DNA from: Tritrichomonas musculus
Lineage: Eukaryota > Parabasalia > Tritrichomonadida > Tritrichomonadidae
Reading direction: 5' to 3'
Assembly: GCA_039105265.1 (NCBI GenBank)
Contig: JAPFFF010000011.1
Coordinates: forward strand, 4,588,001-4,652,000
Length of the DNA stretch: 64,000 nt
This document shows, piece by piece, positions 30,987 through 40,293 of this stretch. The notes beneath the pieces were generated by a model. That model was not told the DNA's origin. It saw only the letters and a program-made list of their open reading frames with translations, and ran no database searches. The first letter of the stretch is position 1; the number at the start of each line of letters is the position of its first letter. The translations under genes and the position numbers were made by a program.

Positions 30987-31547
30987 ATGCTAATTCTTGT
31001 TATAGGAGACCTTCATATTCCATTTCGTTCACACGCAATTCCTCAATCATTTCGCGAAAACCTTTCATCTGGTAAGATTTTCCAAGTTCTCTGTACAGGC
31101 AACCTTTGCACTCATGCTGAACTCGATTTACTCAAAACATTTTGTAACGACGTTCGTATGGTTCGTGGTGAATTTGATGAAGATGATCTTTGTGAAAACG
31201 AATCACTTCAAGTAAATGCTGGAAGTTTCAAAATTGGTGTTGCAAGCGCATATACAATCATTCCTTCAAACGATAAAAGCCGTTTAGCAGCAAAAGCTCG
31301 TGAATTAGATGTTGATATTCTTTGTTTTGGTGGTGGACACAGAGCTGGTGTTTTTGAGGAAGATGGAAGACTTTTTGTTAATCCAGGATCAGCAACAGGC
31401 GCTTTCACATCTGAATCGGCCGAATTACGACCATCATTTGTTTTAATTAACATTCAAGGAGCGCAAGCGGTAGTTTTTACATATACTCTAAACGAAGATG
31501 GACAATTTGATGTTAAGAAAACAGGATTTAAGAAAGATGAAGAATAA
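30987..31547 (+). CDS. VPS29: VPS29, retromer subunit with eroded metal site
   Basis: 186 residues from ATG 30987; the family is usually 182-190. It has the metallophosphoesterase fold with MLILVIGDLHIP (D8, H10), CTGNL (N39), VRGEFDE, LDVDILCFGGGH and the hallmark FVNPGSATGA near residue 133. VPS29 scaffolds the retromer with VPS35 on endosomes and recycles cargo; in eukaryotes it is not an active phosphatase. Compared with human VPS29, several metal ligands are replaced here: D62 by Glu, the HGH of the fourth motif by SAY, and the first His of GHTH by Gly. The stop lies in TAAA. The neighbouring SMARCD gene is convergent. Confidence 0.93.
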   Translation: MLILVIGDLHIPFRSHAIPQSFRENLSSGKIFQVLCTGNLCTHAELDLLKTFCNDVRMVRGEFDEDDLCENESLQVNAGSFKIGVASAYTIIPSNDKSRLAAKARELDVDILCFGGGHRAGVFEEDGRLFVNPGSATGAFTSESAELRPSFVLINIQGAQAVVFTYTLNEDGQFDVKKTGFKKDEE

Positions 31548-31925
31548 AATGATTTGGATTCTTATCTCAAATGGTTTTTTTACGTTTCTTTTAAATAAAC
31601 TTTATATATTTTACCGTATATTGCAGAAGTTCAATTTTTTTTTACATTGATTAAAGCAATTTAAACATAAAGCAACTATCATCTAAATTAAGTTTGATAC
31701 TTTTGATTGAGATGCTTGTACTATACTAGTTGAACAGTTCAACCAAATGTTTGGCAATATAAATAAATTATTAATTACAAAATTAGGCTGATCTACATAT
31801 CTATCAAAATGAATTTCAAAATGAAAACCTGGAAATAGATAAATTAATAATTACAACTTAGGACAATGATTACAACAACAATTTATAAAAAAAAAAAAAA
31901 AATAATAAAGAAATACAAATATAAA
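31548..31925. other. Convergent 3' spacer
   Basis: 378 bp between the stops of VPS29 (plus) and SMARCD (minus). It is AT-rich with an A-run near 31,890-31,905. No gene or repeat was recognised. Confidence 0.6.
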
Positions 31926-33014
31926 TTACTTTTTGCTCCTCCGATTATCTTTTTTTGCTGGATATCTGCTTTGAACCATTTTGTTTTCTTCAAGGAAACG
32001 TGGAGCATAATCTGAAACCCAAGGTTGCCAATAAAAAACAGTGGATCTCCTTGAAGGGTTCATTTGATCAATAGAAACAACAGGCCCATTATCATTGGCT
32101 TCATCTGATAATTCACAATAAGTTGCATGACCTGCAATTTCGGCTTCAATTGCTTCAAATGGATTTCTCTCTATTGCAGCGAGCAAATCTATATTTTCTT
32201 TTTCTTGAGCAAACTTGTTTAATGAATTTATTATTTCACTATTTAATAAAGGCTGTTCATTTTGAGGCAGATTTGAGAAATTTGGCAATTGAACGTTAAT
32301 ATTATATATTGGACGATTTTTATCTAAATAGAAATTAGCTTTAATTGGCTGTAATGGTAATAGGTGAGAACTTAAAACAAGTGGCAAATTTGAAAAAGGA
32401 ATCTTTTCCATTGAAAAAGTACTACGAAGAGCATCGTCACAAATTAAGTTACCCTCTTCTATTAATTGCTCTTTAGAAGCATATTGAGATATACTTTTAA
32501 TTATCTTTGCTAAGCAATCAACATTGGATTTTGTTATTGGCCGCAGATCATCAGGAACAATATAATACGGAACAGGAAAATCAGGATATAAGGCGTAAGA
32601 TACTGAAAGTGGGAATGAAGGGTTTTCAAGTATAAATTCAAGACCATCAATTTCTAGGCTGTCAACATTTCGTGTCCATTCAAAATGCTGTACGCCAACA
32701 TCAACGACGATTTTATCAAAATATGAAGATAAAATATTTGATTTATGCGGCTCGTATGTTGTTAAAAAAAAACGAAATGCTTTATCCATAAAACGTTCAG
32801 CTTTAGCTGAAATGAGAACATTAAGCGGAGGCACATCTAATTTTTGTGTATGGGAAATAGAGTTCATTTCTAAATTTTGTCTATTTCGCATAAAATTTAA
32901 TAATTTAATATCATACGCAAGTTTTTGAGCTTGCTCAGAAGATTCATTAAATTCTTCTTGGCAATTTGGGTTTTTAAGCTGAAGTGGAATTGATGTTGCT
33001 GCAAAAACATTCAT
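31926..33014 (-). CDS. SMARCD/BAF60-type SWI/SNF subunit with SWIB domain
   Basis: 362 residues from ATG 33014. Residues about 95-115 (SSYFDKIVVDVGVQHFEWTR) match the SMARCD pre-SWIB strand in which human proteins have FFKSLVIELD...VEWHR. Residues 145-222 form the SWIB/MDM2 domain: FPVPYYIVPDDLRPI, LICDDALRSTF, MEKIPFSNLPLVLSSHLLPLQP. The C-terminal RRSTVFYWQPWVSDYAPRF corresponds to the family's RRxxFYxQPWAQEAV motif. BAF60/Swp73 proteins link the SWI/SNF remodeller to transcription factors in the nucleus. The C-terminus ends in a basic KKDNRRSKK tail. The gene is shorter than animal SMARCDs (about 500 residues), mainly through a reduced N-terminus. It is divergent from the CIP2A-like gene with only 82 bp between ATGs. 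Confidence 0.86.
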   Translation of the reverse strand: MNVFAATSIPLQLKNPNCQEEFNESSEQAQKLAYDIKLLNFMRNRQNLEMNSISHTQKLDVPPLNVLISAKAERFMDKAFRFFLTTYEPHKSNILSSYFDKIVVDVGVQHFEWTRNVDSLEIDGLEFILENPSFPLSVSYALYPDFPVPYYIVPDDLRPITKSNVDCLAKIIKSISQYASKEQLIEEGNLICDDALRSTFSMEKIPFSNLPLVLSSHLLPLQPIKANFYLDKNRPIYNINVQLPNFSNLPQNEQPLLNSEIINSLNKFAQEKENIDLLAAIERNPFEAIEAEIAGHATYCELSDEANDNGPVVSIDQMNPSRRSTVFYWQPWVSDYAPRFLEENKMVQSRYPAKKDNRRSKK

Positions 33015-33096
33015 TTTAAATTAACCTCTATAAGGCCAAAAAGAAAAATTTAAATGAAATGATATATGAAAAATAGTAGACGTTTATTAATGGAAT
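33015..33096. promoter_or_regulatory. Compact bidirectional promoter (82 bp)
   Basis: Only 82 bp separate the divergent ATGs at 33,014 (minus, SMARCD) and 33,097 (plus, CIP2A-like). Both core promoters must overlap or abut. On the minus strand the words TCATTT/TTTCATTT near 33,050-33,065 fit the trichomonad Inr consensus. No equally good plus-strand match is seen. Confidence 0.5.
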
Positions 33097-35616
33097 ATGA
33101 ATTCATATCTTTCCCCAATTTGCGAATCTTTAGATAACAAACGAGATGATATCGACGCACATACTGAAATCTTACTTCAATATCTAGATGGTTTTGATAC
33201 TGATCTATCAGCACTTTCAAATTTAGCACATGATCCAGAACTCCCTTTATTATTACAACATGTTTTTCAATCACTTCTTAGAACGCCATTTCCATCCCCG
33301 TCTGAATCAGAAATTCCAGCAGTACAACAAAAAAGTCTTAACTTTTTAACTTTTTTATGCTTAAACCATCCAGATTTATTATCAACAATAGCATCATTAG
33401 CTCCACTTGATGAACTAATAATTTCATTTTTTATTGAATCGTTGAAAGTAAACAATGACATTAAAGAAAAAGATGATATTAATTCAAGAAAAACAACATC
33501 ACTCGAAGATCCGCAGTTGTCGCATTTATTTCCTATATTTCAGTTTCTTGCAGCAATATCATGCTCCAGCGCTATAAGCTTATCATCAACAGAATCTTTA
33601 AATTGCTTATTAACTGTACTAGTTTCAACCATAAGCACAGTTCAACAACTTTCAGTTTTTGCAATTTCAATTATTGCCAACTTTTCTAGAAATAGTACTG
33701 CTTTTCAATCCTATATAAAGTCTGTACCAAATTTTTCAGCCATCAAAAAGGAACTCGCTTCATTTCTTTCATCAAATGATCATTCACTTGTTGTTACATC
33801 ATTAGCGGCAGTATCAGTTCTTTTTTCAAGAGGAATTGACAAAGAAACAGCTATGAAAGTTTCACTTGCTGCTATCTTTTCTCCATCTGAAAATTACCAA
33901 TTTATAACAACTATAGCAGCTACAGTAGTACTTCAATATAGTGATGAAATTGATATTTCGCAAAAAGATTGTGAGTCTTTATTAAAGTCAGCAATGAACG
34001 CTCAAGGAATGAGAGCATATGTCATTTATAAGTTGCTAATCGAGATAAATGGAAATGGCCATAAACGATTATTAGCTCTTCTTCAAAGTAATTCCAATTT
34101 TTTCAATTCATTAATTCAATCTATTCTGGAATGCGAATTTGGATTTGTCACTATTGCAGGAGCAAATTTTCTTCTTGTTTTATTTGAAATGAATCCAATT
34201 TCATCAGAAATTGATATTTCAGAACCTTTCACAAAAGCAATGAAAATAATATTGTCAGGGAAAGTTGATGACATTGATAAACTCGATTCATTATTACTAA
34301 TTGTTAGACTTTTAATATCAATGAGAGAATCAATGACTCAAATTATTCAAGTTCTTCAAGAAAACGAAGATCTAATCTTTATTGCTTTCCAAAGGCAGAT
34401 TGAATTAAATAATTCATTCATCTCCATTCATTTCTTTTTATTCATATTTGCAGCGTCTCATTTTTTCAAACATTGGTTAAACAAACTTCGAGAACTCGTA
34501 ATAGATTCTCAATTTTCAGCTCTTCTTGTTCATGTTCTTGAAACTTCATTAAATAGAAGAACAATAAATGACGCTCTTGAAGTTATTCAAATTGTTCTCG
34601 GTGGAATTACACCAAAACACTTAAGACTTGATCAAAATTTGTCATTCACTTTGGCTTCTGGATTCTTTTTATTAAATAGGCAAAAAAAGCAAGAAGAACA
34701 AAAAACTGACCAACGATATGTACAATTACAAAGAAATTTCACAGATCATCTTCAAGGATGTAATGCGGAAAAAGTTTGTTATGATAAAACAATTTTAAAT
34801 TTGAAAAAAGAACTTGAACAATATCGCTCCCATTCTATCGTAGCTGATCAAAAAGTTTCCGATTTGAGTGCACAAAATGATTTACTTAATAAAAAGCTTC
34901 AAAAAAAGAAAGAAAAATTAATTAAAACTATTCAAGATCTGAAACTAAGTGAGTCAAAATTAAATGACTTATCTTTGCTCGTCTGCCAACATGAAAATGA
35001 TATGAATAACTCAACCCAGCAATCTGAAAAGCTAAGAACAAAAATTCAAAAGCTTAAACAAATAGAAGTTTCAAAAGAAGAAACAGAAAAGTCAAATGAA
35101 CAATTACGGCAAAAAATTAAAGAATTAGAATTACAAAATGATGGAACCGCAAAAGAACTTGAAAATATGATTAATGTTGCAACAAAAGAAAGAAATTCTA
35201 GAAAAGAATTAGACAAGCTCTTAAATGAAGCTCAAAGCAGAATCAACCAACTTAATTCTTCGATAGAATATGAAAAACAAGGGCATGATATAAGCGACAA
35301 AAGAAATGAAAAATTAGAATTAATAATTAATCAAAAAACCGAGAATGAAACCAAACTTACAACATCAGTCACAAAGATGAATAATGAAATAAATAATTTG
35401 AAGCAGAAAATTGAAAATCTTGAACAAGAAAATCATATACTTAAAACAATATGTGATAAAAGATGCAAGAAAATAGGAGAACTTAGAAGAGAACGAAAAG
35501 AACTGGCTACACTTGCTCAATTAATTCATAAAATCACAGACGGAAAATTAGAAAACGTTGAGTCTATTGTGGGAATGATGGACATTGAACAGCAAACTAT
35601 AAGTGATGAGCAATAG
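33097..35616 (+). CDS. CIP2A-like protein: armadillo-like N-terminus plus coiled coil
   Basis: 839 residues from ATG 33097. Residues about 1-540 are all-helical armadillo/HEAT-like repeats: SVFAISIIANFSRN, VVTSLAAVSVLFSRG, ALEVIQIVLGG. Residues about 560-810 are a long coiled coil rich in Lys, Glu and Gln. The last segment (TLAQLIHKITDGKLENVESI) lines up with the end of human CIP2A, [20 protein letters not shown], directly after the coiled coil. Human CIP2A is 905 residues with the same layout; it binds PP2A B56 subunits and, in mitosis, TOPBP1. No other family fits both the layout and the tail. Overall identity is low, so orthology is an inference. The N-terminal domain being all-alpha is a prediction from pattern. 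Confidence 0.55.
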   Translation: MNSYLSPICESLDNKRDDIDAHTEILLQYLDGFDTDLSALSNLAHDPELPLLLQHVFQSLLRTPFPSPSESEIPAVQQKSLNFLTFLCLNHPDLLSTIASLAPLDELIISFFIESLKVNNDIKEKDDINSRKTTSLEDPQLSHLFPIFQFLAAISCSSAISLSSTESLNCLLTVLVSTISTVQQLSVFAISIIANFSRNSTAFQSYIKSVPNFSAIKKELASFLSSNDHSLVVTSLAAVSVLFSRGIDKETAMKVSLAAIFSPSENYQFITTIAATVVLQYSDEIDISQKDCESLLKSAMNAQGMRAYVIYKLLIEINGNGHKRLLALLQSNSNFFNSLIQSILECEFGFVTIAGANFLLVLFEMNPISSEIDISEPFTKAMKIILSGKVDDIDKLDSLLLIVRLLISMRESMTQIIQVLQENEDLIFIAFQRQIELNNSFISIHFFLFIFAASHFFKHWLNKLRELVIDSQFSALLVHVLETSLNRRTINDALEVIQIVLGGITPKHLRLDQNLSFTLASGFFLLNRQKKQEEQKTDQRYVQLQRNFTDHLQGCNAEKVCYDKTILNLKKELEQYRSHSIVADQKVSDLSAQNDLLNKKLQKKKEKLIKTIQDLKLSESKLNDLSLLVCQHENDMNNSTQQSEKLRTKIQKLKQIEVSKEETEKSNEQLRQKIKELELQNDGTAKELENMINVATKERNSRKELDKLLNEAQSRINQLNSSIEYEKQGHDISDKRNEKLELIINQKTENETKLTTSVTKMNNEINNLKQKIENLEQENHILKTICDKRCKKIGELRRERKELATLAQLIHKITDGKLENVESIVGMMDIEQQTISDEQ

Positions 35617-36098
35617 TAGATATTATCTATGACTATACCAACATAAAATTTGTTTGTTATTATTTTCTTTTTGGTTAACAAAATCATTTCTTTATTATAA
35701 CCGCAATTTTGATAGCAAAATGGCTGATTTTAATATTGATAAACATGTATTTATTTTTTATTTTATTTGATTTTAAACAGAGAGTTAAAATATATATTTT
35801 CCTACATCTTTTTTAATTTTGAATTTATGTTGGCTAAATCGATTGAAAAATACAATTTAATAAATTGAATTTATTTTGAGTAAATTAATTTGAATAAATT
35901 TCATATTTATTTTGAATTAAATTCACAATTTTTGTTAAATTCCGTTGTTAGAAGTAATAAATGAAATAATACACCAATAATAAATATGTAAATAAAAAAC
36001 ATGAATTCATCATATTTCTTAATTGTGTTATAAAATCTACCAAACAAAATTTCAATGACTTTCCAGAAAATTTTAATTATTGATTTAGAATATAAGGA
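35617..36098. other. AT-rich spacer, no gene seen
   Basis: 482 bp with recurrent short words such as TTTATTTTGA and AATTGAATTT around 35.85-35.93 kb. I see no coding-like frame or structured element. Confidence 0.6.
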
Positions 36099-38225
36099 AT
36101 GTTTGATTTCGTTCTTCTATTTAAGCGTGACATAGAAAACGAAGAGACTCCATCATTTACATCAAAATTTCCTGAAAAATTAGATTTTCCACAAAGTGAA
36201 CTTCAATATATTATTCCAAATGCAATTCCAAGAAAATTGGATAAGTCAGATGTTTTCATGTTCAATACTCCATCGTTTTATTGCTATGATTATAGTTTTA
36301 AAATCAAAAACATAGAGGCAGCAGTAATAATCGTATCATCTCATTTTCATCCTTCACTTTATATTGATTTTTTAAGAGCAGTTGATAATTCATTTAATAT
36401 GCTTAACCCAGAAATGAAAAATAATTCAAGTGGACTTTCAAAAAAAAAAACTATTATACAAAAAATCGAAGAAAATCAATGTGCAGATCTTGATACAGAA
36501 GTTTTTTGCAGATTTGTATATGTTCATTCATTGTTAACTTCTTGGTCTTCAAATGATGATGGTGATCTCGTTATTAATTATCCTTTTGATAGTTTCATTA
36601 TAAAATTGTCTCCTGATGTATCCATTTACTCCCCAAAGTACAAAACGCATACATGCAATCAATACCAATACATTGCGGCTGATGCCAAGCATTTTTATCA
36701 ACCACTGACTCGGAACGATGATATTAAGGCTGAAGACGAAGCTATTTCTGCTCTTCATAGTTGGACTGATGTATTTGATGTTGCTCCACTTGTGCCTCAT
36801 GTTGAAACACTTTGGGCGGCAGCAATTCAAAATAAAGGAGTCATGATTGTTGCTCCAACTGCATCGATCGCTTCATATTCAGCTGTATCAATACTTTCTA
36901 TGCTTGAACCAATGAAATACTCTGAACCTTGCCTTCTATTCTCACAAATTGGTGATCCTCGCTTTACAGTTGAAAATCTTGCTCCTAGTGCGGTATATGT
37001 TTCAAAAAATACAAAATTACGTGAAAAAATTCAAAGTTTTAATGATGAAGATTATCAAAATAAAGATAACAACAAATTTATTCCCAAAAATAATAATAGT
37101 GATATCCAAAATGAAAATGTAAATAGTTATATTGAGGATAATCTTATTACAATAACTGATGACAACATAAATCAAACTATAGAAAATCAAATCTCTCGCT
37201 CAACAAGCTTTGATAGCGTTAATAATTCTCTTCTTAACAATACTAATCTTGATAACGATTCCGAAAATAGCGAAATCATTCCATCTCAATATAAGATTGT
37301 TGCTACAACTTATGAATCTTATGTAAAGCTTGTTAGAACTATTTCTTCAATTGCATCATTATCTGAATCTCAATCCATTTCTCTTCTTAACATGAATTTT
37401 TCTGCGATAATCACAATAAAATCAACTAATTTTAGACCTACACACAATCTAAAACGTATATATTCGAAAAAAACCAAGCTAGTTTTGAAAAAATTTCTTT
37501 CTTTAATGAATCTCACTTTATTAAGCGATCCATATTTTGATTTACTAGAAAAAGAAATCGACGAGAAACAGTTTGTCCGCATTTGGCCAAATGATAATAT
37601 TATATGTGCTGCTACAATTGCCAATATCTCACAAAATCAAAATAGAAATCAAAATGCTAAATCTTCTAATAGCAATAGTTATAGCTCTAAAAACAATAAG
37701 AATACTGGCACTGATGATAATATCAACACAAATAATAATCCAAACGAAAATTACGATCTCAATAATGACGATAATTCAAACAATAACGACGAAAATGCAA
37801 ATAATAATGAAAAAACAATTAACAAAAACGATGATAACAAAAATAATTTAAATGATGAGAATAATATTAAAGTTGATAACTTAAAGCTTAAAGAAAACAA
37901 ACGATCATTCTATTCTCAATACACCGGACAGCAACGTCATCCATCACCTGATGAACTAATAGATTTTTATAAAAATATTCAAAAAACAACAACTTTTAAG
38001 AAATGGAGGCATATACGTGAAGATCGTGAACAATTGAGAATGGGATTTCTTTCTGTTTTACCAAAAGAAGCAGTTGAACAAGTTCCAGATGATAAACTTC
38101 GAGAAGCTGACGAGAAAGTAAGCTTGCTTTTGAACATTCATAAAAAAGATGAGCATTTTAGGATCATCCTTCAAAAAAATCTTTCTCTTATTAAGAAAAG
38201 AATCCGAAATCTACGACCCTTGTAA
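36099..38225 (+). CDS. DENND6-like DENN-domain protein (Rab exchange factor type)
   Basis: 708 residues from ATG 36099. The N-terminal uDENN-like part has FPEKLDFPQSELQYIIPNAIP, a beta-rich FYCYDYSFKI, then AAVIIVSSHFHPSLYIDFLRAV in place of the KSLVLLTKLPFVNFF segment of DENND6. In the central domain, ETLWAAAIQNKGVMIVAPTA, followed by SAVSILSMLEPMKYSEPCLLFSQIGDPRF, closely parallels DENND6/AVL9, where it reads LWELVLxGEPLVVMAPSP...PLxYxxDYRPYFTIHDxxF. These proteins activate Rab GTPases on endosomes or the Golgi. Residues about 310-370 and 510-600 are Asn/Asp-rich low-complexity inserts, typical of this genome. The C-terminal 100 residues are helical and basic. Assignment to DENND6 rather than AVL9 is uncertain. 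Confidence 0.6.
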   Translation: MFDFVLLFKRDIENEETPSFTSKFPEKLDFPQSELQYIIPNAIPRKLDKSDVFMFNTPSFYCYDYSFKIKNIEAAVIIVSSHFHPSLYIDFLRAVDNSFNMLNPEMKNNSSGLSKKKTIIQKIEENQCADLDTEVFCRFVYVHSLLTSWSSNDDGDLVINYPFDSFIIKLSPDVSIYSPKYKTHTCNQYQYIAADAKHFYQPLTRNDDIKAEDEAISALHSWTDVFDVAPLVPHVETLWAAAIQNKGVMIVAPTASIASYSAVSILSMLEPMKYSEPCLLFSQIGDPRFTVENLAPSAVYVSKNTKLREKIQSFNDEDYQNKDNNKFIPKNNNSDIQNENVNSYIEDNLITITDDNINQTIENQISRSTSFDSVNNSLLNNTNLDNDSENSEIIPSQYKIVATTYESYVKLVRTISSIASLSESQSISLLNMNFSAIITIKSTNFRPTHNLKRIYSKKTKLVLKKFLSLMNLTLLSDPYFDLLEKEIDEKQFVRIWPNDNIICAATIANISQNQNRNQNAKSSNSNSYSSKNNKNTGTDDNINTNNNPNENYDLNNDDNSNNNDENANNNEKTINKNDDNKNNLNDENNIKVDNLKLKENKRSFYSQYTGQQRHPSPDELIDFYKNIQKTTTFKKWRHIREDREQLRMGFLSVLPKEAVEQVPDDKLREADEKVSLLLNIHKKDEHFRIILQKNLSLIKKRIRNLRPL

Positions 38226-38567
38226 AAATATTTGTTTATAATGTTAATAAATTCATAAATTTAAATAAAATGATTATTACTTTTACAATAATTAAACAAA
38301 AACATAATATCTTCGATTTGATTTTGAATATATAGATAGTCATCGAATTTATTTTAAAAACAAAACCGAATTTGAAATAAACACAACATAGGCCATTTAT
38401 ATAGATCAATAGAGGAAAAGATAAAACACTTTTGAAAGGAATAAATCAAGTTTCAGCATATTATGAATTGTGATAAAAATGAAAAATTTTTAATTTTGAG
38501 ATATTTTTTTTTGTCAAGAGAATTTGAGGGAAAAAAAAGTGGCCTAGCAAAAGATTTTAAGTTTATT

Positions 38568-38972
38568 ATGAAGCTTTATCTCCATAATTTCCTTCAAGAT
38601 AATACTAATGGACAAATACATTATCCATTAAAGATAGTGCCAACCGAAGTTAAAGAAGCAGCTGGAGAATATAACCAAGAAATGATGGAGAGTTTTGTAA
38701 AACGCATCGATTTTATAGCTTTAGCAAGTGCTTGCAAAGATCTTGGAAAAGAATTTGAAGCCCCAGAAGACATTGATCATATTGAAGAAGAACAACTAAG
38801 AGTTCTTCATCATCTTTTATTCGAAATCGAAGTTGTTTCAGGCGCACTTGTTTCTCCTTCTGGGAAACAGTTTCCAATTATTTCAGGTATACCTGATATG
38901 TCTCCAGAAATTGGGGCTGCACCACCAGAATCCAACGAAAATGCAGAAGAAGAACAAGCTGAGCAAGAATAA
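38568..38972 (+). CDS. TRM112: TRM112, activator subunit of methyltransferases
   Basis: The protein from ATG 38568 is 134 residues. It begins MKLYLHNFLQDN, matching the family's MKLLTHNLL start, which decides this start over an in-frame ATG 105 bp upstream at 38,463. It continues with FPL-like YPLKIVPTEV, QLRVLHHLLFEIEVVSG and PSGKQFPIISGIPDM, the last being the conserved end of the zinc-ribbon-like domain. Human TRMT112 is 125 residues. TRM112 binds and stabilises TRMT11, ALKBH8, HemK2 and BUD23-type methyltransferases that modify tRNA, rRNA and eRF1. All zinc-ligand cysteines of yeast Trm112 are absent, as most are in human. The tail is acidic (ENAEEEQAEQE). The stop overlaps TAAA. Confidence 0.88.
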   Translation: MKLYLHNFLQDNTNGQIHYPLKIVPTEVKEAAGEYNQEMMESFVKRIDFIALASACKDLGKEFEAPEDIDHIEEEQLRVLHHLLFEIEVVSGALVSPSGKQFPIISGIPDMSPEIGAAPPESNENAEEEQAEQE

Positions 38973-39842
38973 ATATTTCCTACAGGTTATATACAATGAA
39001 ATATTTGTTGACAGCAAAGAGTATTTATAATTTGTTTTCTAAAATATTCTTAATGATTATTACCATATTTTGCTATGAATTTCTAGTTTAATCGATTTTT
39101 ATTTCAATTACACTAAATAAAACTCATCTTTTCTGTAGTTTTTTCATCGATTTTACCGAATGTTTACTATCAGCTATTTATTTGAATCCCATAAATAAAA
39201 TGTTTAATAATTTTTTAATTTAATTAAAAAAGACCAAAAAAATCTTTAGGGGATGAACGACAAAAGCAGATGTTGTACGAGTTAGAAAAGCAAAATGGAA
39301 ATATAATTTTGCATATTTTAAGATAAATCAAAAATAAATAGACTATTTACATAAACTAATTGAAAGGCATCAACAGAGTACCAGAGTATTTGGTATAATT
39401 GTTTTTTGGATTGATAAGAGAAAAAAGATCGTTATAATATAACAATGAATTTTTTTTTCAGTTAACTCACATATATATCTTCGATCTAGAGATTTTAAGG
39501 GCATAGTTGGTTCTTGAACTTTTTCAATGAATAAACTATTCAAAAATTAGAAAAGCTAACTATGCCCTTAAACGCTCAACTATTCATTCAATTTTTTTTC
39601 AATGGAGATAAAAAAAATTCAGATAATTTTTTTTAGAAATAATTATGTTCAATCTTCATTTCAATATTATTCCAAATAAATATATATATATATGTTTGTA
39701 TATATTTATTTATATATTTAATATTTTATTTATACAATAAAACATCCTTTATAATTCTATTATGTGAAATATTTTAAAAGATATTAATATAATAATATTA
39801 AAATCTTTAAAGTATTGAATTTTTAAGATTATTTTTATTAAA
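38973..39842. other. AT-rich spacer with one inverted repeat
   Basis: No gene seen in this 870 bp. It contains the 15-bp inverted repeat listed separately and TA-rich runs near 39.69-39.73 kb. Confidence 0.5.
39494..39572. repeat. 15-bp inverted repeat, arms 49 bp apart
   Basis: TTTAAGGGCATAGTT at 39,494-39,508 is the exact reverse complement of AACTATGCCCTTAAA at 39,558-39,572. The arms are more GC-rich than the surroundings. The word AACTATTCA/CAACTATTCATTCA also recurs just inside and outside the right arm. It could be a small foldback or MITE remnant, or an RNA hairpin. Confidence 0.75.
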
Positions 39843-40293
39843 ATGCTTCAGCTAGGTTCTCATCTTATAATCGATATTTTAAAAAAAAATAGATTCAAAA
39901 AACGATTATACGGAATATAACAAAAATGTTCGACGATTCGCGAGATACGGTATAAAGTATTTTCCACATGAGAATTTTGAAAGTTATTGTCCTTTTTGTT
40001 CGTATAAGAAAAAGTCATGCCATTTACGAAAAAGAAGTTATTATAAACATTCAAAAAATTGTCAAGACTGTCAAGCTTTTATAAGTATAATCTCAATTTT
40101 CAATAATAATATTTTAAAGAGAGGAGCAAAAATTTCATCAATTTCAAATGTTGATATAAATTCTTTATGCTCGAGAAGTTTTAATGAGATTTTACAATTT
40201 TCAAAACCTTTTTTTCGATTATTAAATAATTTGATATTTGTCAGAGGATTTGCTTCATGCTCAATTAACAATCAGGATGGAAAACATATTTAG
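39843..40293 (+). pseudogene. Short broken gene with Cys/His cluster, unrecognised
   Basis: The plus strand reads MLQLGSHLIIDILK from ATG 39843. From about 39,883 it continues in another frame as a coherent 136-residue stretch ending at a TAG near 40,293. That stretch has CPFCSYKKKSCHLRKRSYY and KHSKNCQDCQAF, a C-x2-C ... H ... H-x4-C-x2-C cluster that could bind zinc, then a helical Ser/Asn-rich region. The frame change falls in or near a run of nine A (39,881-39,889), so decay or a sequencing error in the homopolymer are both possible. I do not recognise a family. The spacers on both sides are empty. Confidence 0.45.
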
